Origin: Planococcus citri
Taxonomy: Eukaryota; Arthropoda; Insecta; Hemiptera; Pseudococcidae
Assembly: GCF_950023065.1 (NCBI RefSeq)
Contig: NC_088679.1
Coordinates: 70,866,001-70,930,000, forward strand
Length of the DNA stretch: 64,000 bases
Reading direction: 5' to 3'
Position numbers and translations under genes: made by a program. Of this stretch, positions 1 through 13,270 are shown one piece after another (positions within the stretch are counted from its first letter, which is position 1; every line of letters begins with the position of its first letter). The notes under the pieces are model-generated. The model saw nothing but the letters and a program-made list of their open reading frames with translations, did not search any database and was not told where the DNA came from.

Positions 1-3000
1 AAAATCATTGCTCATAACGTGGTTTTGTCATTTTTTCTCAAGTGTGTGCGTCTATTTGAATCCATTTTTGAACAGCGTTTGCCAAGTGGAAAATCAGTGC
101 ACATAAGGTTGTTTTTCAAGTGTATGTGTTTATTTTGGGGTTCAAAAATTTACGTATCAAGGTTGCCACATGAAAATTTTTGAATTATGGAACATTGTTA
201 TGTACTTGAAGAGCAAAGAAAAGTGATCAAAATTTTTTTCTTTTAAAAACGGTTCAAAATGACGGTAAAAATATACAGTGGCAGAGAGGGGATTAAAAAT
301 TAGGGACTTGCAACTTCGAATTAGCTCCCCCTCTCCCCCACCCAATCATAAAATGTAAAACAATGTAAACGTATTTTCAAAGATCATCTCCAGATAAAAT
401 TGTTGAAATAACGTTATCCTTGCATTTCGAAGCTAACCTGCAGTTGAAGTTGAGTTGTTCCTTGTGGTATATGAGACCCACCATGAGCCGTGATGACAAT
501 TTTAGATCGTTACTTACTCGAATCAGTGACGAACAATCAGAAACATTTTAAATTTTGACCAATGATGAGCTCACCAACTATATGTAGAAGGGGACTTCTT
601 GGCCTCTCAGGTATCGATTTTACTCATCAAAAAAAAAATCAAGAGCATGAGGGAACTCAAAAATTTCTGTGATATGTATCAGCCAAAAATTTAGTCTTCT
701 GTGAGGATTTCAATTTTCTAAAATGGTCAAACGTTGAGCAAATTTATGAAAAAAATTACGACATTTGAATTGAAATTACACTCGGAGGATCAATTTTGAG
801 ACTAGAGGAAGATATGGTTGTTTTTTTTGGGGGGGGGGGGGGGTTGGAGGAGGAAGGCGTGGTTAAGGTGTACCTTATTTTACAAGGTTGAAATTTTCAT
901 CTCCCACCCGCTAACTTTTCTGAAAAAAGTAGCACTAAGAGCCTACCCTCTGTTGAAAAAATTTTTTAAAACCAAAAAAATTCAACATTTAAAATTTTTT
1001 TGTTTTTGCGCCAAAATTTTTCTAAATAATTCCAGATTTGGTGAATATTTCTCATTTCTAGGTAAAAAATAATCCTGCAATTATAAACACCCACAAAAAA
1101 AAAAAAAAAATCTAGAAAAACTTTCTTTCGGGCAACGAACATGTCAATCCTCGATTCCATGTAGAAGCCCTCGAAATTGGATAACAATAAAAAATTTAAG
1201 TCTGGAAAATTTTCAAAAATTACTCATTTTTGATCTGGACGTTTCCAATTACCCCCCCCCCCTCCCTCCTCCTCACCCGTTAAATACGAAAATTCCTTCG
1301 GTCCATTCAACAGTGTTGGTCTTCTTATGCATAGAAACCTCCAAAATTGGTGAAATAAAAAAAAAATGAAATCAAATTAATGTTTTTGGAAAACTCAATC
1401 TCCGTGTTATTTACTTTGAAGAAACAAACTTCTCTTGGTCCTTCTACATAGCAATGTTGACTGACCCACGATGATTTTGGTTCTAAATTGTAGATTACAA
1501 AACATGAAAAATCCAGCTTTTTCAATTTTTTTCATCTTAGAGGAAAGGGGAGAGGAGGCAGGTTCAACGTTTTCTTCAAGTACTTAGAAAGGTCAAACTA
1601 TTGAATAGTGATTTAATATAATGAATGTAGGGCAAATCTAAGGTTTACGTGTAAAAAGTTCAAATTTCAATGTTGTAGATTTTTTGAAGATACATATTTT
1701 TGAAACTTTATTTTTTGGGAGGGGAGGGGGCTCCTGGCATGATTGGCTTTTATTAACTTTGAAAAGGAAATTTTTTCACGAAAACACACAACTTTGGAGC
1801 GTGGTAACAAAAAAGAAAAATTACAAATATTTTTTCACAGATAGGACCTCTCTAGTCTATATTTTGGTCGTGAAGATGGATGGGAGATTAAAATTGGGAC
1901 ATGAGTTGATTTTGCACATGTAGGAATGTAACCAAATGTGTTGAATTAAGAAAGTTTAATTATTTTTCACACTTTGTAAAATGGATGACCGGGGGGAAGG
2001 GGGGATTTCAACGTTACCATTTTATATTTTTATTCGCCGCAAGAGGGGCTGAAAATTTCACGACATCGACATGGCTTTCTCACCCGAAATGATAACTTGA
2101 GGAAATTGGAGCAGAATAAAATTGAAAACAAATTCCATTATGTATGCCCATAGTATACTCACGTATTTTTGGGAGTGGGGGTGTATGTGATTTTTAACGG
2201 AATTTGCAGTTAGGCTGCTATAACTCTGGGGATGTTTGTTCTACTAGGTCGTATTCCATTTACCAATACGATCATGAGGGGGGGGGGGGGTCACTTTCAA
2301 TATAAGGTAAGTGAGAAAAAATGTAGCCTAGGTACATATTTTGGGGCTCTTCTTTCAAAAGAATTTCCTAAAAAAATCTCTAAATATCCGATTGGGACAG
2401 TTTTAAATCTGGAAATCTCCCACCAGCTTCATTCAGGATTTTTTTTCTAATTCTGAACCTCAAAATGAGGTTTTTTGGGAAAATTTACTGACGATTTGAC
2501 TTCTATGCAATTTTTGGACAATTTGGAGGATTTTAAAAGCCTGCAGAACCCTTAACGTTCCTTTTGAGTAGCTGAAATTTGGGAGGGGGTGTGGGTAGAG
2601 AGTTGTGCTGTGAGGACATGCTTTAGCAAAAAAATTAATGTATAAGAGAATAAGTGGTGATTGATTGATTTTTTTTAGCTGAATGACTCATTTGTTTAAC
2701 ACGAAGGGGAAAGAATTATTCATTCATTCAAAAATGATGCTTTGATTCACCGCCTGTTTATTAGAAAAGAAAATGTATTTTTTATCTGCAACTCGATCAT
2801 TGAAGATTGAGAAAAATGGAATTTCTTTTTTCAAAACACCGTCGATGGGAAAATTCGTTCAACTCTTTCTGCAATTTTGAACCGTAATACCTGCACATTT
2901 GCTCACGAGTGTTGTCTGCGTTGAATGAGAATCGTTCTATCTTGAAATTTTCTCTGTACCAATGTGCCATTAATGAAATAAATCTAATAAATTCAAGTTA

Positions 3001-3278
3001 CCATTTTTCATGCTCAAAAGGAAAATAATACGTACGATTAATTCGTAATTTGCTCGAGCTTTTGCCTTCTATTGTATACAAGTTTAGAACAACACCGCAC
3101 TCTCCCTACCTCCCTGCTCCATTCTCGCGAAATAAAATTCCGTACATCGTCGTTGGTATTGTTCATCGTAGTAATGATATTTTAAGAATTATTTTTATAC
3201 ATATAGTCGAAGGTACGAGTGAATTTAGTCGAGAACCGTTGCGTATTTATTTATTTTTTGTGTATTTCTCGATTTCAG
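1..3278. other. AT-rich sequence with no recognisable gene
   Basis: This stretch has long A/T runs and several poly-G or G-rich runs (for example about 826-843 and 2279-2291). The reading frames are short and of biased composition (F, K, L, N rich), and none resembles a known protein. If the Timeout gene begins upstream, this is intron or 5' flank. A block near 868-912 recurs in inverted orientation near 33140-33185, so it holds at least one interspersed-repeat remnant. Confidence 0.6.
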
Positions 3279-3438
3279 AATCTGCAAAACAAACGAAAGA
3301 CTTAACGGCCGAATGCACCGAAGAAAAATGGAACGAAATGGAATCGAAAATTAGCGATATTATTGAAAAGCGAGACGAACTGACTGTTCAGTCTTTACCA
3401 TTCGACGCGGCTTCCGACGTACCATTCGAAGAACAAAA
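3279..3438 (+). CDS. timeout: Internal exon of a TIMELESS/Timeout-family gene (exon A)
   Basis: This exon encodes about 53 residues, including the block LPFDAASDVPFEEQK. The acceptor is a polypyrimidine tract ending in TTTCAG at 3278, and the donor is GTTAGT from 3439. It starts with the last two bases of a codon and ends with AA, the first two bases of a Lys codon completed by the G that opens exon B. From memory, TIMELESS proteins carry a similar 'PFDAAS.VP.EEQR' stretch just before an 'EAM.RI' segment, which is the reason for the call. TIMELESS/Timeout acts in the nucleus with TIPIN at replication forks, in checkpoint signalling and cohesion. The resemblance to the mammalian protein points to Timeout (tim-2) rather than the Drosophila clock protein Timeless. 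The open frame reaches upstream to 3050, but that part looks intronic (hydrophobic, low complexity). No stop or frameshift is present, so it looks intact. Confidence 0.75.
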
Positions 3439-5269
3439 GTTAGTACGAGGTTTTCTTTTTTTTTAATTTCACTCTTTGTTCGTTTTGTTGCGTATACTTC
3501 TTTTTATTTAGTTTCGAATTAAATAGATCTGAATGTGGAAATTTGTAAAAGGAAAAGTTTACGTTGGAAAATAAAGTTAGTTTACTCGATTCGTTCGGCA
3601 GCGTGTAAAAACTTTGGCCGGGATGAGAGAAGAGAAGGCGAGAAAGGCGAAGAATCAATAATTCACTTTATTTTCGTATTGGAAATTGGAATTTGGGCAT
3701 TTAACAAAAATAAAAGAGTATAGAGGGTTGCCGTCCCCCTGGACCCTGGCGTGTAACTTTTGTTGTTATTGTATGGTCCTACACACTACACAGAGAGGAA
3801 TGACGCTGACGCCCAACGTAGCCGGCTCGCATTAATTTAACAACTCTACTATGTACTGTAGAACCAAGGGGGTTGGTTGACTGTGTGCCAAATAGTCGTA
3901 TATTTTCGTGTTTACCAGTGCGTTATCAGGTTTCGCTTATCAATTTTGCCGACTGCTTTTAATTTAAAAAATTTCTTCTTTTCTGCGTTCGCGTTTGACA
4001 GCTTTTTAATCTGGCTGTTGGTATAATCAAGATAAATTCCTTTCTCGTTTGAGAATACTTTTTCAGTTCAACATAACGAATTGCTCTCAAAAAAAGAGAT
4101 AACGTTTTTCCCTTATATATATTTGAAGAACGATAATTTTAAAGGGGCGCCATCGCCAGGACTTTTATTAATAATTTTTTTCTCCTCTCCGGTGTACTCT
4201 TCTTTTGGTGCTTTTATACCACTGTATAGTACATTTCGGCCCCTTCGCTATACTTTTTCACTATAATAATTTTAATGGATGTAGAAAAAAATAAGTAAAT
4301 TTGCAACGCCAATCGATGAATGACGATGGTGTGAAAGATATTATGGCGCTACTCTGGATTTTCTGTTTCTCTATCTCTCTCTTTCTCGCTCTGCCTGTCT
4401 CATTGTGGGGTATACTATGTGTATATTACACACGAGAAGCGTGTGAAAGTCGTCGCCTGCTCTTTAGTTTTTTCTCCATAATGTGTTCTTTGTTCGATGA
4501 CGACGACGATGTCGGCATTTTTAACCATCAACAGCGTTGGATTTCGAGGAAGAAATTTAATTTTGTAAATGTTATGTAACTCGAGCTCGTCTCGAGCCCA
4601 AAAGAGGTAAATTTATTAATGGAAAATACGTTGCCGAAATATGCTCCTTGTCTCGATACGTTCGCTTTTCTATTCGTCTTCTCGCTGCTGCTCGAGCTTT
4701 ACGAAAACGTATTTGTGTATTTTTTCCCCTCCTTTGGATGGAAATTTTCACGTTGTTGGGAATTAAATCTGGAATATTGCAGCGTGTTTTTCGATTTGAT
4801 TTCTTCTTTTTGTGTGGAATGAAGTGAGAGGGAGGAGATGCTGGTGGATTTATATTTTGAATTTTTGTATGTAGAGCGAAGAGACGAGTTTGTTATTTTT
4901 GTGAGATTTGAGTAATTAATTAGAGAGAGTGTGCGATATTTTCAAAATATTTAATTGAAGATATCGACGAGTCGTTCGCGAGTGGATTATTTGAGCTTGA
5001 GGTTAATGCGATTGATTTTCAATGGCGTTTTTTTCTTGAAAAAATGATACAGGATGCATATTTGATCTTGGGTACGCTTTGGGAGCGAGTGGGAATACAA
5101 ATATCTGATTGGCTGAATGCATCAATAATGTCGTTCTATGTATTAGTGCAATATTAGTTGTGTATTTTGGTGTATTCAAGATCAAGTACACCATGTACTT
5201 TTTGTGCGTGGTATGGTATCTCAAAATTATGCCCTACAAATCTCCCCCACGCCCCCTCTATTCCAGTCC

Positions 5270-7750
5270 CTAAGAGAATCTTGGTCCCAAAAAATCTAAA
5301 TTTTTAGAAATCTTGATCTCAATCTTCAAAAATGTTCATCTCAATTTTCAAAATTTTGATTTTTATCTTCAAAAATTCTGATCTCAAACTTCAAAAATTT
5401 TTATCTCAGAAAATATCAAACTCAAACACTCTGATAACAAAAAACCTCGGTCTCAAAAATTTCGATATCGACAACAAAAAGTCTTGGTGTAGAAAAATCT
5501 CGATTTCCACCACAAAAAAAATTGGATCGAAAAATTGTATTTTAGGAAATATTAATCTTGAAAATTTTGTGTCTTGATCTCGAAATAGAACTTATCTAAA
5601 ACTTCAGCCCTAAGAATTGAGCTCTCAAAAAAATTCGACTTTGATCTGATTGTGAGGAGATGGAAAAGTTTTTGGTCCTAAAAAAATCTCAGAGTTAAAT
5701 AAGTATCTTGAATTTGTTCCTAAAATTTCATTTCCAAATAATTTTGATCCCAGAAAATCTCAATCTCAAAGATTTTGATTTCAATCTTAAGTATAAAATC
5801 ATTGTCTCAAAAATTCCTCTCTATACCTACGATTCTCATTCCAATCTCAGAATCTAAATCCTTATTTCAAAAAAACAATCTCAGAGATCTCGATCTCAGA
5901 AAACATTGATTTTGATCCTTATCTTGAAATGTGAATGTACATATATCACAGAATATATTGGTCTCAAAATATCCCAGTCTCAAGAAATCTTGGCCTCAAT
6001 CTCAAAAAATTGGACCTAGATCTCAAAAACTCGATGAAGAAATTGAAAATCTAAATTTCAGAAAATTTCAATTTTGATCTCTCAAAATATTGGTATCAGA
6101 AAATTGTGATCTTAGATTATCTTGACTTTAATCTGATAAAAATGAAAAAATCTTTGTCATAAGAAATCTGTATTTTAGATATCTTGTTCTTGATCTCAAA
6201 ATCTCAATCCCAAATCATTTAAATCTCAGAAATGGTGATTTCAGAAATCTCACTAACGATTTCAGGGAGAACTGAACACAAAAAATTTCCATTTCAGAAA
6301 ATTCCAATCTTCAAATTTTTGACTTTGTAGGAGATCTTTACTTACCTCAATAAATTTGAACTTGATCTTATAAAATTTTAGTCTCAAAAAATTTCATCTT
6401 GAAAACTACTTTGATCTCGATCTCAAAGTCTTCAATCTTTGTTTCCAAATCTCAATCTCAGAGATCTTGATCTCAGAAAAGCATAATTTTCATCTGAATT
6501 TCAAACTTGTGATGTACACCACAAAAAAATTGGTCTCAAAATACAAATACAAATCTCGATCTCAGAAAATTCAAAACTATTTATGGTCTCAGAAAATCTT
6601 CATTCTGAAAATTTTTTAAGTATTTTGGTCTCTTAAAATATTGGTTTCAAAAAATTCGAGTCTCTCAGAAAATGTTGTCTTTGATCTCAAAAAATAAAAA
6701 AAACCCTTGGTCTTGCAAAATTCCTGTTTAAAAAAATGTTGTTCTCAGTCTCAAAATTTCAATCCCAGAAACATTGATTTCAGTGAATCTCAATCTCTAT
6801 TTCAGAATAAAAACAATTGTTGAGCACAAAAATTTTGCTTTCAGGTAAACTCAATCTCGAAAATTTTGATGTTAGAATAAAAATCTACTGCAACTTTGGC
6901 TTTATAAAAACCTCTTCTAAGACTAGCGAAATCTTAAGAAATCATGATTTCAATCTCAAAAAATCTTGTATTTTGGTTTCAAGAGGATCCTAATTTCAAA
7001 AATTTTGATTTCAGATGATCCTGATCTCAAAAACGTTGACCTCGACCTTGTCAATTTTTTTTCTTCAAAATACTATCTCACATTCACAAAATTTTGATTG
7101 CGATCTCAAGAGATTTTGATCTCATGCAATCTCAAAAAATACCGAACTTGGAAATTTTGTTCGCAGACAATCCTAATCTGGAACTTTTTGATTTCAAATA
7201 ATCCTAATTTTAAAAATTTTGATTTCAAGTAATCCTTATCTCAAAAACGTTGACCTCGATCTTGTCAAATTTTTGTTACAAAATATCTCACATTCGCAAA
7301 ATTTTGATTGCGATCTCAATAGGTTTTGATCTCAGAAATCTCAAAAAATACTCAACTCAAAATTTTGATCGCATACAATTCTAATCTGGAATTTTTTGAT
7401 TTCAAATAATCTCAATTTCAAAAATTTGGATCTTCAAAAAATCTGATCTCAAAAATTTTAAACTTATCAAATTAATATCTCAATCTCACAAGATTTTGAT
7501 CTCGATCTCAACAAAAGATATCACAATAAAAAATTTTGATCCCAAAAAATCCTAATATCACAAATTTTGATCTTTGATCTCATAAAAATCTTGGTATTAA
7601 AAATCTCAGTCTCAAAAATGTTGATTTTTATACCAATTTTGAAATCTTGATGTAAATGCATCTCAGAAAATTTCGTTTTCCAAAAATATCAATCTGGAGA
7701 AATCTTTGTTTCAATTTCGATTTCGATCTTCCAAAATCTCAATCCCAAGG
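5270..7750. repeat. 2.5-kb degenerate tandem repeat of about 20-25 bp units
   Basis: The sequence is built almost entirely from variants of TTGATCTCAAAAAATCTCAA (words GATCTCA, AATCTCAA, AAAATTTTGAT). Spacing is irregular at roughly 20-25 bp, and individual copies are strongly diverged. This looks like an old decayed minisatellite filling the first Timeout intron. The short frames inside it (for example 5332-5577) are low-complexity translations of the repeat, not genes. Confidence 0.85.
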
Positions 7751-7904
7751 TCAAAAAAAGCAAAACGGATTCATTATGGGGTATTTTTTTGAAGGCAAAA
7801 AAAATACCTGCAGAATTTTCTCCAGCAGGTATGACGGAGGATGTCAGAATGAGACATTCTTGATGAAAGAAAAATCAAAAAGTTGATTGAGGTTCAAAAA
7901 TGAT

Positions 7905-8300
7905 CTTAGTTTTCATTTTGCTCTCACTCCCTCTTTTTCAGCATCTCAAAACTCAACTTCACGATATTTTTTTTCAAAGCTAGCCCTGTAAGTGTGACCC
8001 ATCGGAGTGGGATAGAATTTCACAGTGAGACCAAAACTGGTGACAGTTTTCATTTTTCACCCCCTCCCCCCTTCATCTGAGCTCTGAGCAAAACCTAACT
8101 TCGTGATTTTTTTTCAAAGGTAGCTGTGTGGCCTATCAAAATGGAATAAAATTTTGAGCTGGGATCAAAAGTGGTGTCAGTTTTCATTCAGCACTCCCTC
8201 CCTCTGTTTTAGCCCTTCAAAACTTGGCTTCACGATTTTTGTTTTAAAAACTAGCCTTGAAAGTGTGACACATCACAGTGAGATCGAAATTCCCAGCGCT
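7905..8300. repeat. Three tandem copies of a ~137-bp repeat
   Basis: Three successive copies begin near 7908, 8048 and 8180. Each runs: T-rich 'gttttcattttgc/cacc' segment, CTCCCTC stretch, 'AAAAC..AACTTCACGAT', a poly-T/CAAAG segment, 'TAGCC..GTGTG', then 'CATC..AGTG'. Copies are clearly homologous but diverged by eye. This is intronic tandem duplication with no coding potential. Confidence 0.75.
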
Positions 8301-9432
8301 GAGTTTCCCATCAAAATACTTAGGTTGACACAGTTACCAAGTTTTAAAAATAATTACCTACGTGTGCTCTAAGAAAAGTTGGATTTTTTTCAATTACAAA
8401 ATTACATCGAACTTGCACCAAGCCAACTGTAGAAAATCTAGAAATGCATTCCAAAGTTACCTACGTTTTCTAAATCCTACATTACCTATACGTATGTAAA
8501 GAAAAAAAAAGATTATGGTTAGGTTTCTATGTTGATATTTCTTTTTTCAATAAAAAAACATTCGTCTTTCATGTTTACTCAAGGTAGTACGATATTCGAC
8601 GATCAAAGCACTCGACTCCGGCTTTGGGTTCGGTTTCTCGACGGTATATCGTAGTAAATGGTAAAATGGATTCTGGAATTGTGTGGAAGTTTAATTAATT
8701 TATATGTATCAAAATATATCTAACGTTGAAATCGAACCGTCTATACGGAATGGAATTGTACGTTGCTCGGAGGAAAGAAAAAAGCTCGCGATGAAGCGGT
8801 AATTGGATATTCGAAATAGTGTTGCGTGTAATATCGAAAAAGAAATTCCCCCTTCGCTGTCCTTCTCCTTATGACGCAGCAGTCGAGAAATATGAAATAA
8901 AAACATGGCATTTGACCTTATACACCGCACTACGAGTATATACTGTAATGTTATTCGACGTGGTTGTATGTTTGTTTTAGCTGATCGGATTACCGGTGCG
9001 TTTTGTACTTTGCCACATCCTCCGCATCCTGTATAGCGTAGTAGGGGGGTTGAAAACAAAAAGCAGCAATGAAATAGGGATTTGTTTCATCGCGACGAAG
9101 TCTTATCTTACACGCAGACGACACCATAATGCAATATGGTTGCTTTTAAAGGTTCTGCAGTACGTTTTGCAAAATGCAATGCATCTATATTCTATATCAG
9201 CTAAATCATATTTCGTCGCTTTGATGTTTGATCAAGTCAAAGAGGAAATTGATGACGTGATGGCAGCGAGCTTCGTAAAATATCGATGCAACTTTACTTA
9301 CGCCACATAAATGTATATTTTCTGCGGCGTTTTATCGGGTTTAGAGTAAGGGTGAACGTGAAGAAAGGGAGAAAAATCATCAACGTGGTATTTGAAAAAT
9401 AGACGTATTGACGGTGTAATTTAATTTTACAG

Positions 9433-9513
9433 GGTCGAAGCGATGCGTAGAATACGATTATTTTTGGTTAAAGGCGATACCGAAGAAGCGATCGGATTGT
9501 TTCGTGCTTGCAG
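9433..9513 (+). CDS. timeout: Internal exon of a TIMELESS/Timeout-family gene (exon B)
   Basis: This 81-nt exon encodes (K)VEAMRRIRLFLVKGDTEE, then AIGLFRACR. The acceptor is TTTTACAG ending at 9432, and its first G completes the Lys codon split from exon A. The donor is AG|GTATGT at 9514, splitting an Arg codon completed by exon C. The pattern 'EAM.RI...L..G....A..L.R..R' matches my memory of the TIMELESS segment between PFDAAS and the EVWPEGD-type motif. Its short length, exact phase agreement on both sides and codon use like exons A and C make chance unlikely. No disruption is seen. The other possibility is a processed fragment or pseudogene, but the canonical introns argue against it. Confidence 0.78.
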
Positions 9514-12500
9514 GTATGTTCTGGTTTGTTCGTAGTATACTATATATAAGGTATTATTGTTGGTAATATTCGCAGCTATAAGCGAAAAAAAGAGCAGGAA
9601 AAAAGCAACGTTGCTTGCTCTTTTTTTTAGTCGAATTTCTCCGATGAAAGGTTGAAAATCTCACGTATTTCGTAACCTAAAAGAAAATGAAGATTTTCTG
9701 AAAATGGGATAGGTAATTCGTTACCAAGATGAACCATTTCTGGCTTTAAGACCCTGGATTTAATGGAGAATTATAACCATCAAGTGGGGTTGTGAGAGGG
9801 CATTATTGTGTTTTTGAACAACTCCAAATCCTTGAAGAGCTTCGAAGGAAGATACAAAAATGATCCGTTGAAAATTTTCAACCTCAATTTCCAAATCTAT
9901 CTCAAATCCAGAAAACATCATTTAAAAATTTGAAAAAAATTATTTTTAGGGGTACTCCACTCGCCTTACATTGTGCCAGATTAAAATTTGGAAAGAAATA
10001 ACCTCTTCAGCCAAAAATATCAAATGTTAGAAAAAAAAATGCGCTGTAGAATTATTATCTGCAAGTAGTTCAAGCATAATATGTTACATCTGGATCCTTC
10101 ATTGAATTTCGCTATTTTTAAATATTTTTGAGAAATTTACCCTTTAAGGAGTGGAAGGGGTTTGAAAAAAATTGCCAATTATCGTAAGTAGTGATGTATG
10201 GGTAATGGGTATGATATTGTGTTTTTAATAATTTTGTTTCCGATTCTGAAAAATCGTCCGACCCCCAAACTCAAAAGTAGATCCATGAGAGGGGCCAGAT
10301 TTCTTTCATTCATAGCTTATTGCGGATTCTAAAAATTTGAATTTCAGCTTCCTTTTCAGTTTTTATCTTGAAGGTGAATAGTCATCATTCTGAGAATTGA
10401 TTTTCAGATCACTTTTTTCGAAATTTTGTGCTCTATAAGGGAGTTATTTTTTATTTCTAGAGTCAACTCATTTTTAGATTTTGAATCAGGGCCTTCGAAA
10501 ACATACCTTATGTTTCGGAGCTGGTATATTTTTTTGAATTTTATGGGAGGTTTGAACTTTTTCATCCCCCCCTCTCAATGGAGGATCAATTTTTCAAAAA
10601 TAATTATTCAAAAAAGAAATGCAAAATATAATGAAATACCTTGTGTAATTCTGCGATCTATTTTTTTGAGTAAGGTGACCATTTCCTCCTAAATTTCTGC
10701 TGATGTTTCACAGCATGGTCTCCTTCTCTCAATTTTGGGTTTTTATTTTGAAATGAATGACAAATCCTGCACCTAGCATATCCTTTGTTATGTTTTCGAT
10801 GACATTAATTTCGAATTTCTACTCCTTTTTCTTTCTCGAACCCCCAGAGGCTCCACAATACGCCACTAAATTACAAGAACGTTGAAAAATTCATGTGAAC
10901 TATAGTTTGTGGGTTTTTCAAGAGTGCTGATTTCAAATTTCAACTTACTTTTTGCGATACTAGCCTCTAAGGCTGTCAATAAGCACCTTAATTTCAAAAA
11001 ATATCCAAAAAAATTGTTTGATCTGGGGTTTCCTGGGTTTTGGGTGACCCTGACTTTAAATTTGCGCGTGCTATTTTTGATTGAAGCCTCCTAAACTACG
11101 CAATAGGCTTTCAAATTTCATAGAACTGTACAAGTCATCAAACTATGGCTTGTTTGGGAGCTTTATTACAGGAATTCGGAGTGTCTAACAGCCCTGCCTT
11201 TTGCTTATGCGTCATGTCATTCTGCATTTATCCCAATTTTTTTTGCCAAAATGGCAATAGAATCTTGTTTTTTCTATTTTTTGGGTGTCTAACGGTCATG
11301 AAAGTCATGCGATAGTCATGAAAAAGTCATAAATTTTGATAGGTGGTCATAAAAGTCACGAAAATCCATGCTTGAAAATTTTTTTAAAATCCCATAGAAT
11401 GAAAAAAAAATCAAAAATTTGTTCAAAAAAATCAGAAAAATTAAAAAATTGAAATACCTAATTGCTATACTTTAAAAAAATTTCCTCGTAGTTTCAAGTT
11501 ATTTTTTTGGAGGGGGGAGAGGGAGGAAGAAGGTATTTTTATGCGGTAAAAATAAAAAAAATGAGTCTTGAAAAAGTCATGATTTTTTTGACTGGGAGTG
11601 GGAGTTTTGTTAAGACCACCTGATTTTTTTAAAATTAAACTTTTGGATTTTTGATTTATTCTCTTGTTCTTTATTTTTTTCAATTTTTTTTTTTTTAGAA
11701 AATAATGCATTGCTGACTTGAATTATTTTTGACTCGACGAACCCCTTCTGCGGAAATCAAAGCATTTGAAAAAAATATTTCTGTAAAGCTTTTCTCAGTT
11801 TTTTAATCAAATTTCAAACTTTTCTGTTTATTCTCTCCTTTTGGGATTTAAAATTCAAAAAATTCCAGTTTCTAAAAATAAGAAAAGTTGACCTGAAAAA
11901 TGTTGGGTTGAATAAATTTCCACTTGGCAGAACCCGATCTTCTCCATTTCCTGCGAAGTGCGAAACATCCTGATCTTGCATGTTGTTAAAAACTTTGGGA
12001 TTGGTTTCTTCCTCGTTCATTTCTTTTCATTTTTAAAATAATTTTTGAAGTGTTTTCTACAATTTTTTTCTTTCAAAATTTACCTTGTTGTTTGGATTTT
12101 TGAGGCAAGTATTAAACTTGACTACTTCGACTATTTTTTAAAATCTGAACTTTTGAAAAAAGTGGCATGAGGAGTTGTTTGTTTACTCAAAATCCATTAG
12201 TTATTTGTGGACTAAGAAAAATCTACGTGGTTCATTTCATATCAGTTCAAATTCAGATTTTTCGGAGGGTCCTTTGATTTTTTCCGAAAAATTTTCATCA
12301 GGTCATTTCATTCCACTTACTAAAAACCCACATTCAGCTTGGTGGTACTATTCATTTCTAACGAAACAACCAAATGATACCACTTGGCATACATTTTTTT
12401 GCATAATCAAAGAGGAAATTTGAAACTAGAGCTTCAAAATTGTTTTTGAATATTTGCAACTGTTGAAATATGTCAGTTTTTTGAAAAAAAACAACTTTTG

Positions 12501-13163
12501 GCATGTGAAAAAGCTCTTAGGACTCTATATAAATTCTGAAAAAAATGTAGAATAACTCCACCGACCCCCCTCCCCTCCCTCCATCCATTTCTTGGCAACA
12601 TACGAGTTTTTCACGTTTTTGGAGACATGAAGCTCGAACATCAACTTTTCTTATGATCTCCTCACCCATCCCCCGCACCCCAAAAAATCCTCAAATATCC
12701 GGGAAATGCAAACATTTATTTGACGTATCTTTTGATTCTTTATGGGTGTTTTCCGTAGTACTGACTTCAGCTATAAACTTATTTTCGGAATACGAGTAGA
12801 ACGTCCCAAGAGACTCCTTCCCTCTCAAATTTGTATTCCATTTTTATGTAGGGCTCTTCTCCGCTTGAAAAAAAAAACAGAAAATTTGAAGCTTTGCTTT
12901 CTAAGAGTTCACATTTTTCAATCCTCATCTCATTTTTCACCTGCTTTAAAAAAATCGTTTATATTTTCAAAACAGGACCCCCCCTCTTATTCATAATCGA
13001 TTCACCAATCGATACAGAGCGACCAAATTCCACATATTACCTACCTAGGCTACGTAATACGAGTATTTTTTCATCGAGAAATTCGGCCATAAACGAGAGA
13101 CGAAAAATGACCGCGAAATTCTCTGCAGTTCTCACTTTATTCACGGTGTATTTTTTGTTACAG
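9514..13163 (+). other. Timeout intron between exons B and C, about 3.65 kb
   Basis: The intron is bounded by a GTATGT donor and a TTTTTTGTTACAG acceptor. The interior is AT-rich with G- or C-rich runs (about 11510-11530, 12560-12580). Near 11285-11370 there is a short tandem motif based on GGTCATGAAAGTCATG. Nothing in it looks coding, and frames such as 11465-11710 are low complexity. Confidence 0.7.
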
Positions 13164-13270
13164 AGAAGTTTGGCCGGAAAACGATTGTTTCGGCAGCGCG
13201 AGTATGTCTAGCAGCGAGGAATGTGCCGCTTTGAAAGAAATATTTTCCGCCGATATCGGCTTCCCGACAG
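13164..13270 (+). CDS. timeout: Internal exon of a TIMELESS/Timeout-family gene (exon C)
   Basis: This 107-nt exon opens with AGA-AGTT after TTACAG (13163). Joined to exon B it reads ACREVWPENDCFGSA, then a serine/glutamate stretch (MSSSEECAALKEIF) and SADIGFPT. The donor is ACAG|GTAATT at 13271 (phase 1). The 'REVWPE.D.FGS' motif followed by 'EE...LKEI/LKQI' is the strongest link to TIMELESS, where I recall REVWPEGDVFGSQD-like sequence followed by an acidic region and then the conserved C-terminal half. The ATG at 13204 is an internal Met, not a start. The next exon should begin by completing a G-- codon, probably in an acidic tract. I could not find it downstream, so the gene either has a very long intron here or continues in sequence I failed to recognise. 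Confidence 0.8.

Larger units (their letters stand above)
3439..9432 (+). other. Timeout intron between exons A and B, about 6.0 kb
   Basis: The intron has a GTTAGT donor and a TTTTACAG acceptor, and it joins a split Lys codon exactly. It contains a unique AT-rich part with a T/C-rich run near 4365-4390, a large degenerate tandem repeat (5270-7750), three ~137-bp repeats (7905-8300), and 8300-9400, where no feature was recognised. The frames in 8996-9310 and 8709-9059 match no family I know. Confidence 0.7.

Noticed and set aside
3050..3278. Upstream extension of the Timeout exon A reading frame to an ATG
   Set aside because: A good acceptor with a polypyrimidine tract ends at 3278 and the upstream part is hydrophobic and low-complexity. 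The motif block starts after the acceptor.
5270..7750. CRISPR array or similar regularly spaced repeat
   Set aside because: Units are strongly diverged with irregular spacing and no unique spacers, and the genome is eukaryotic.
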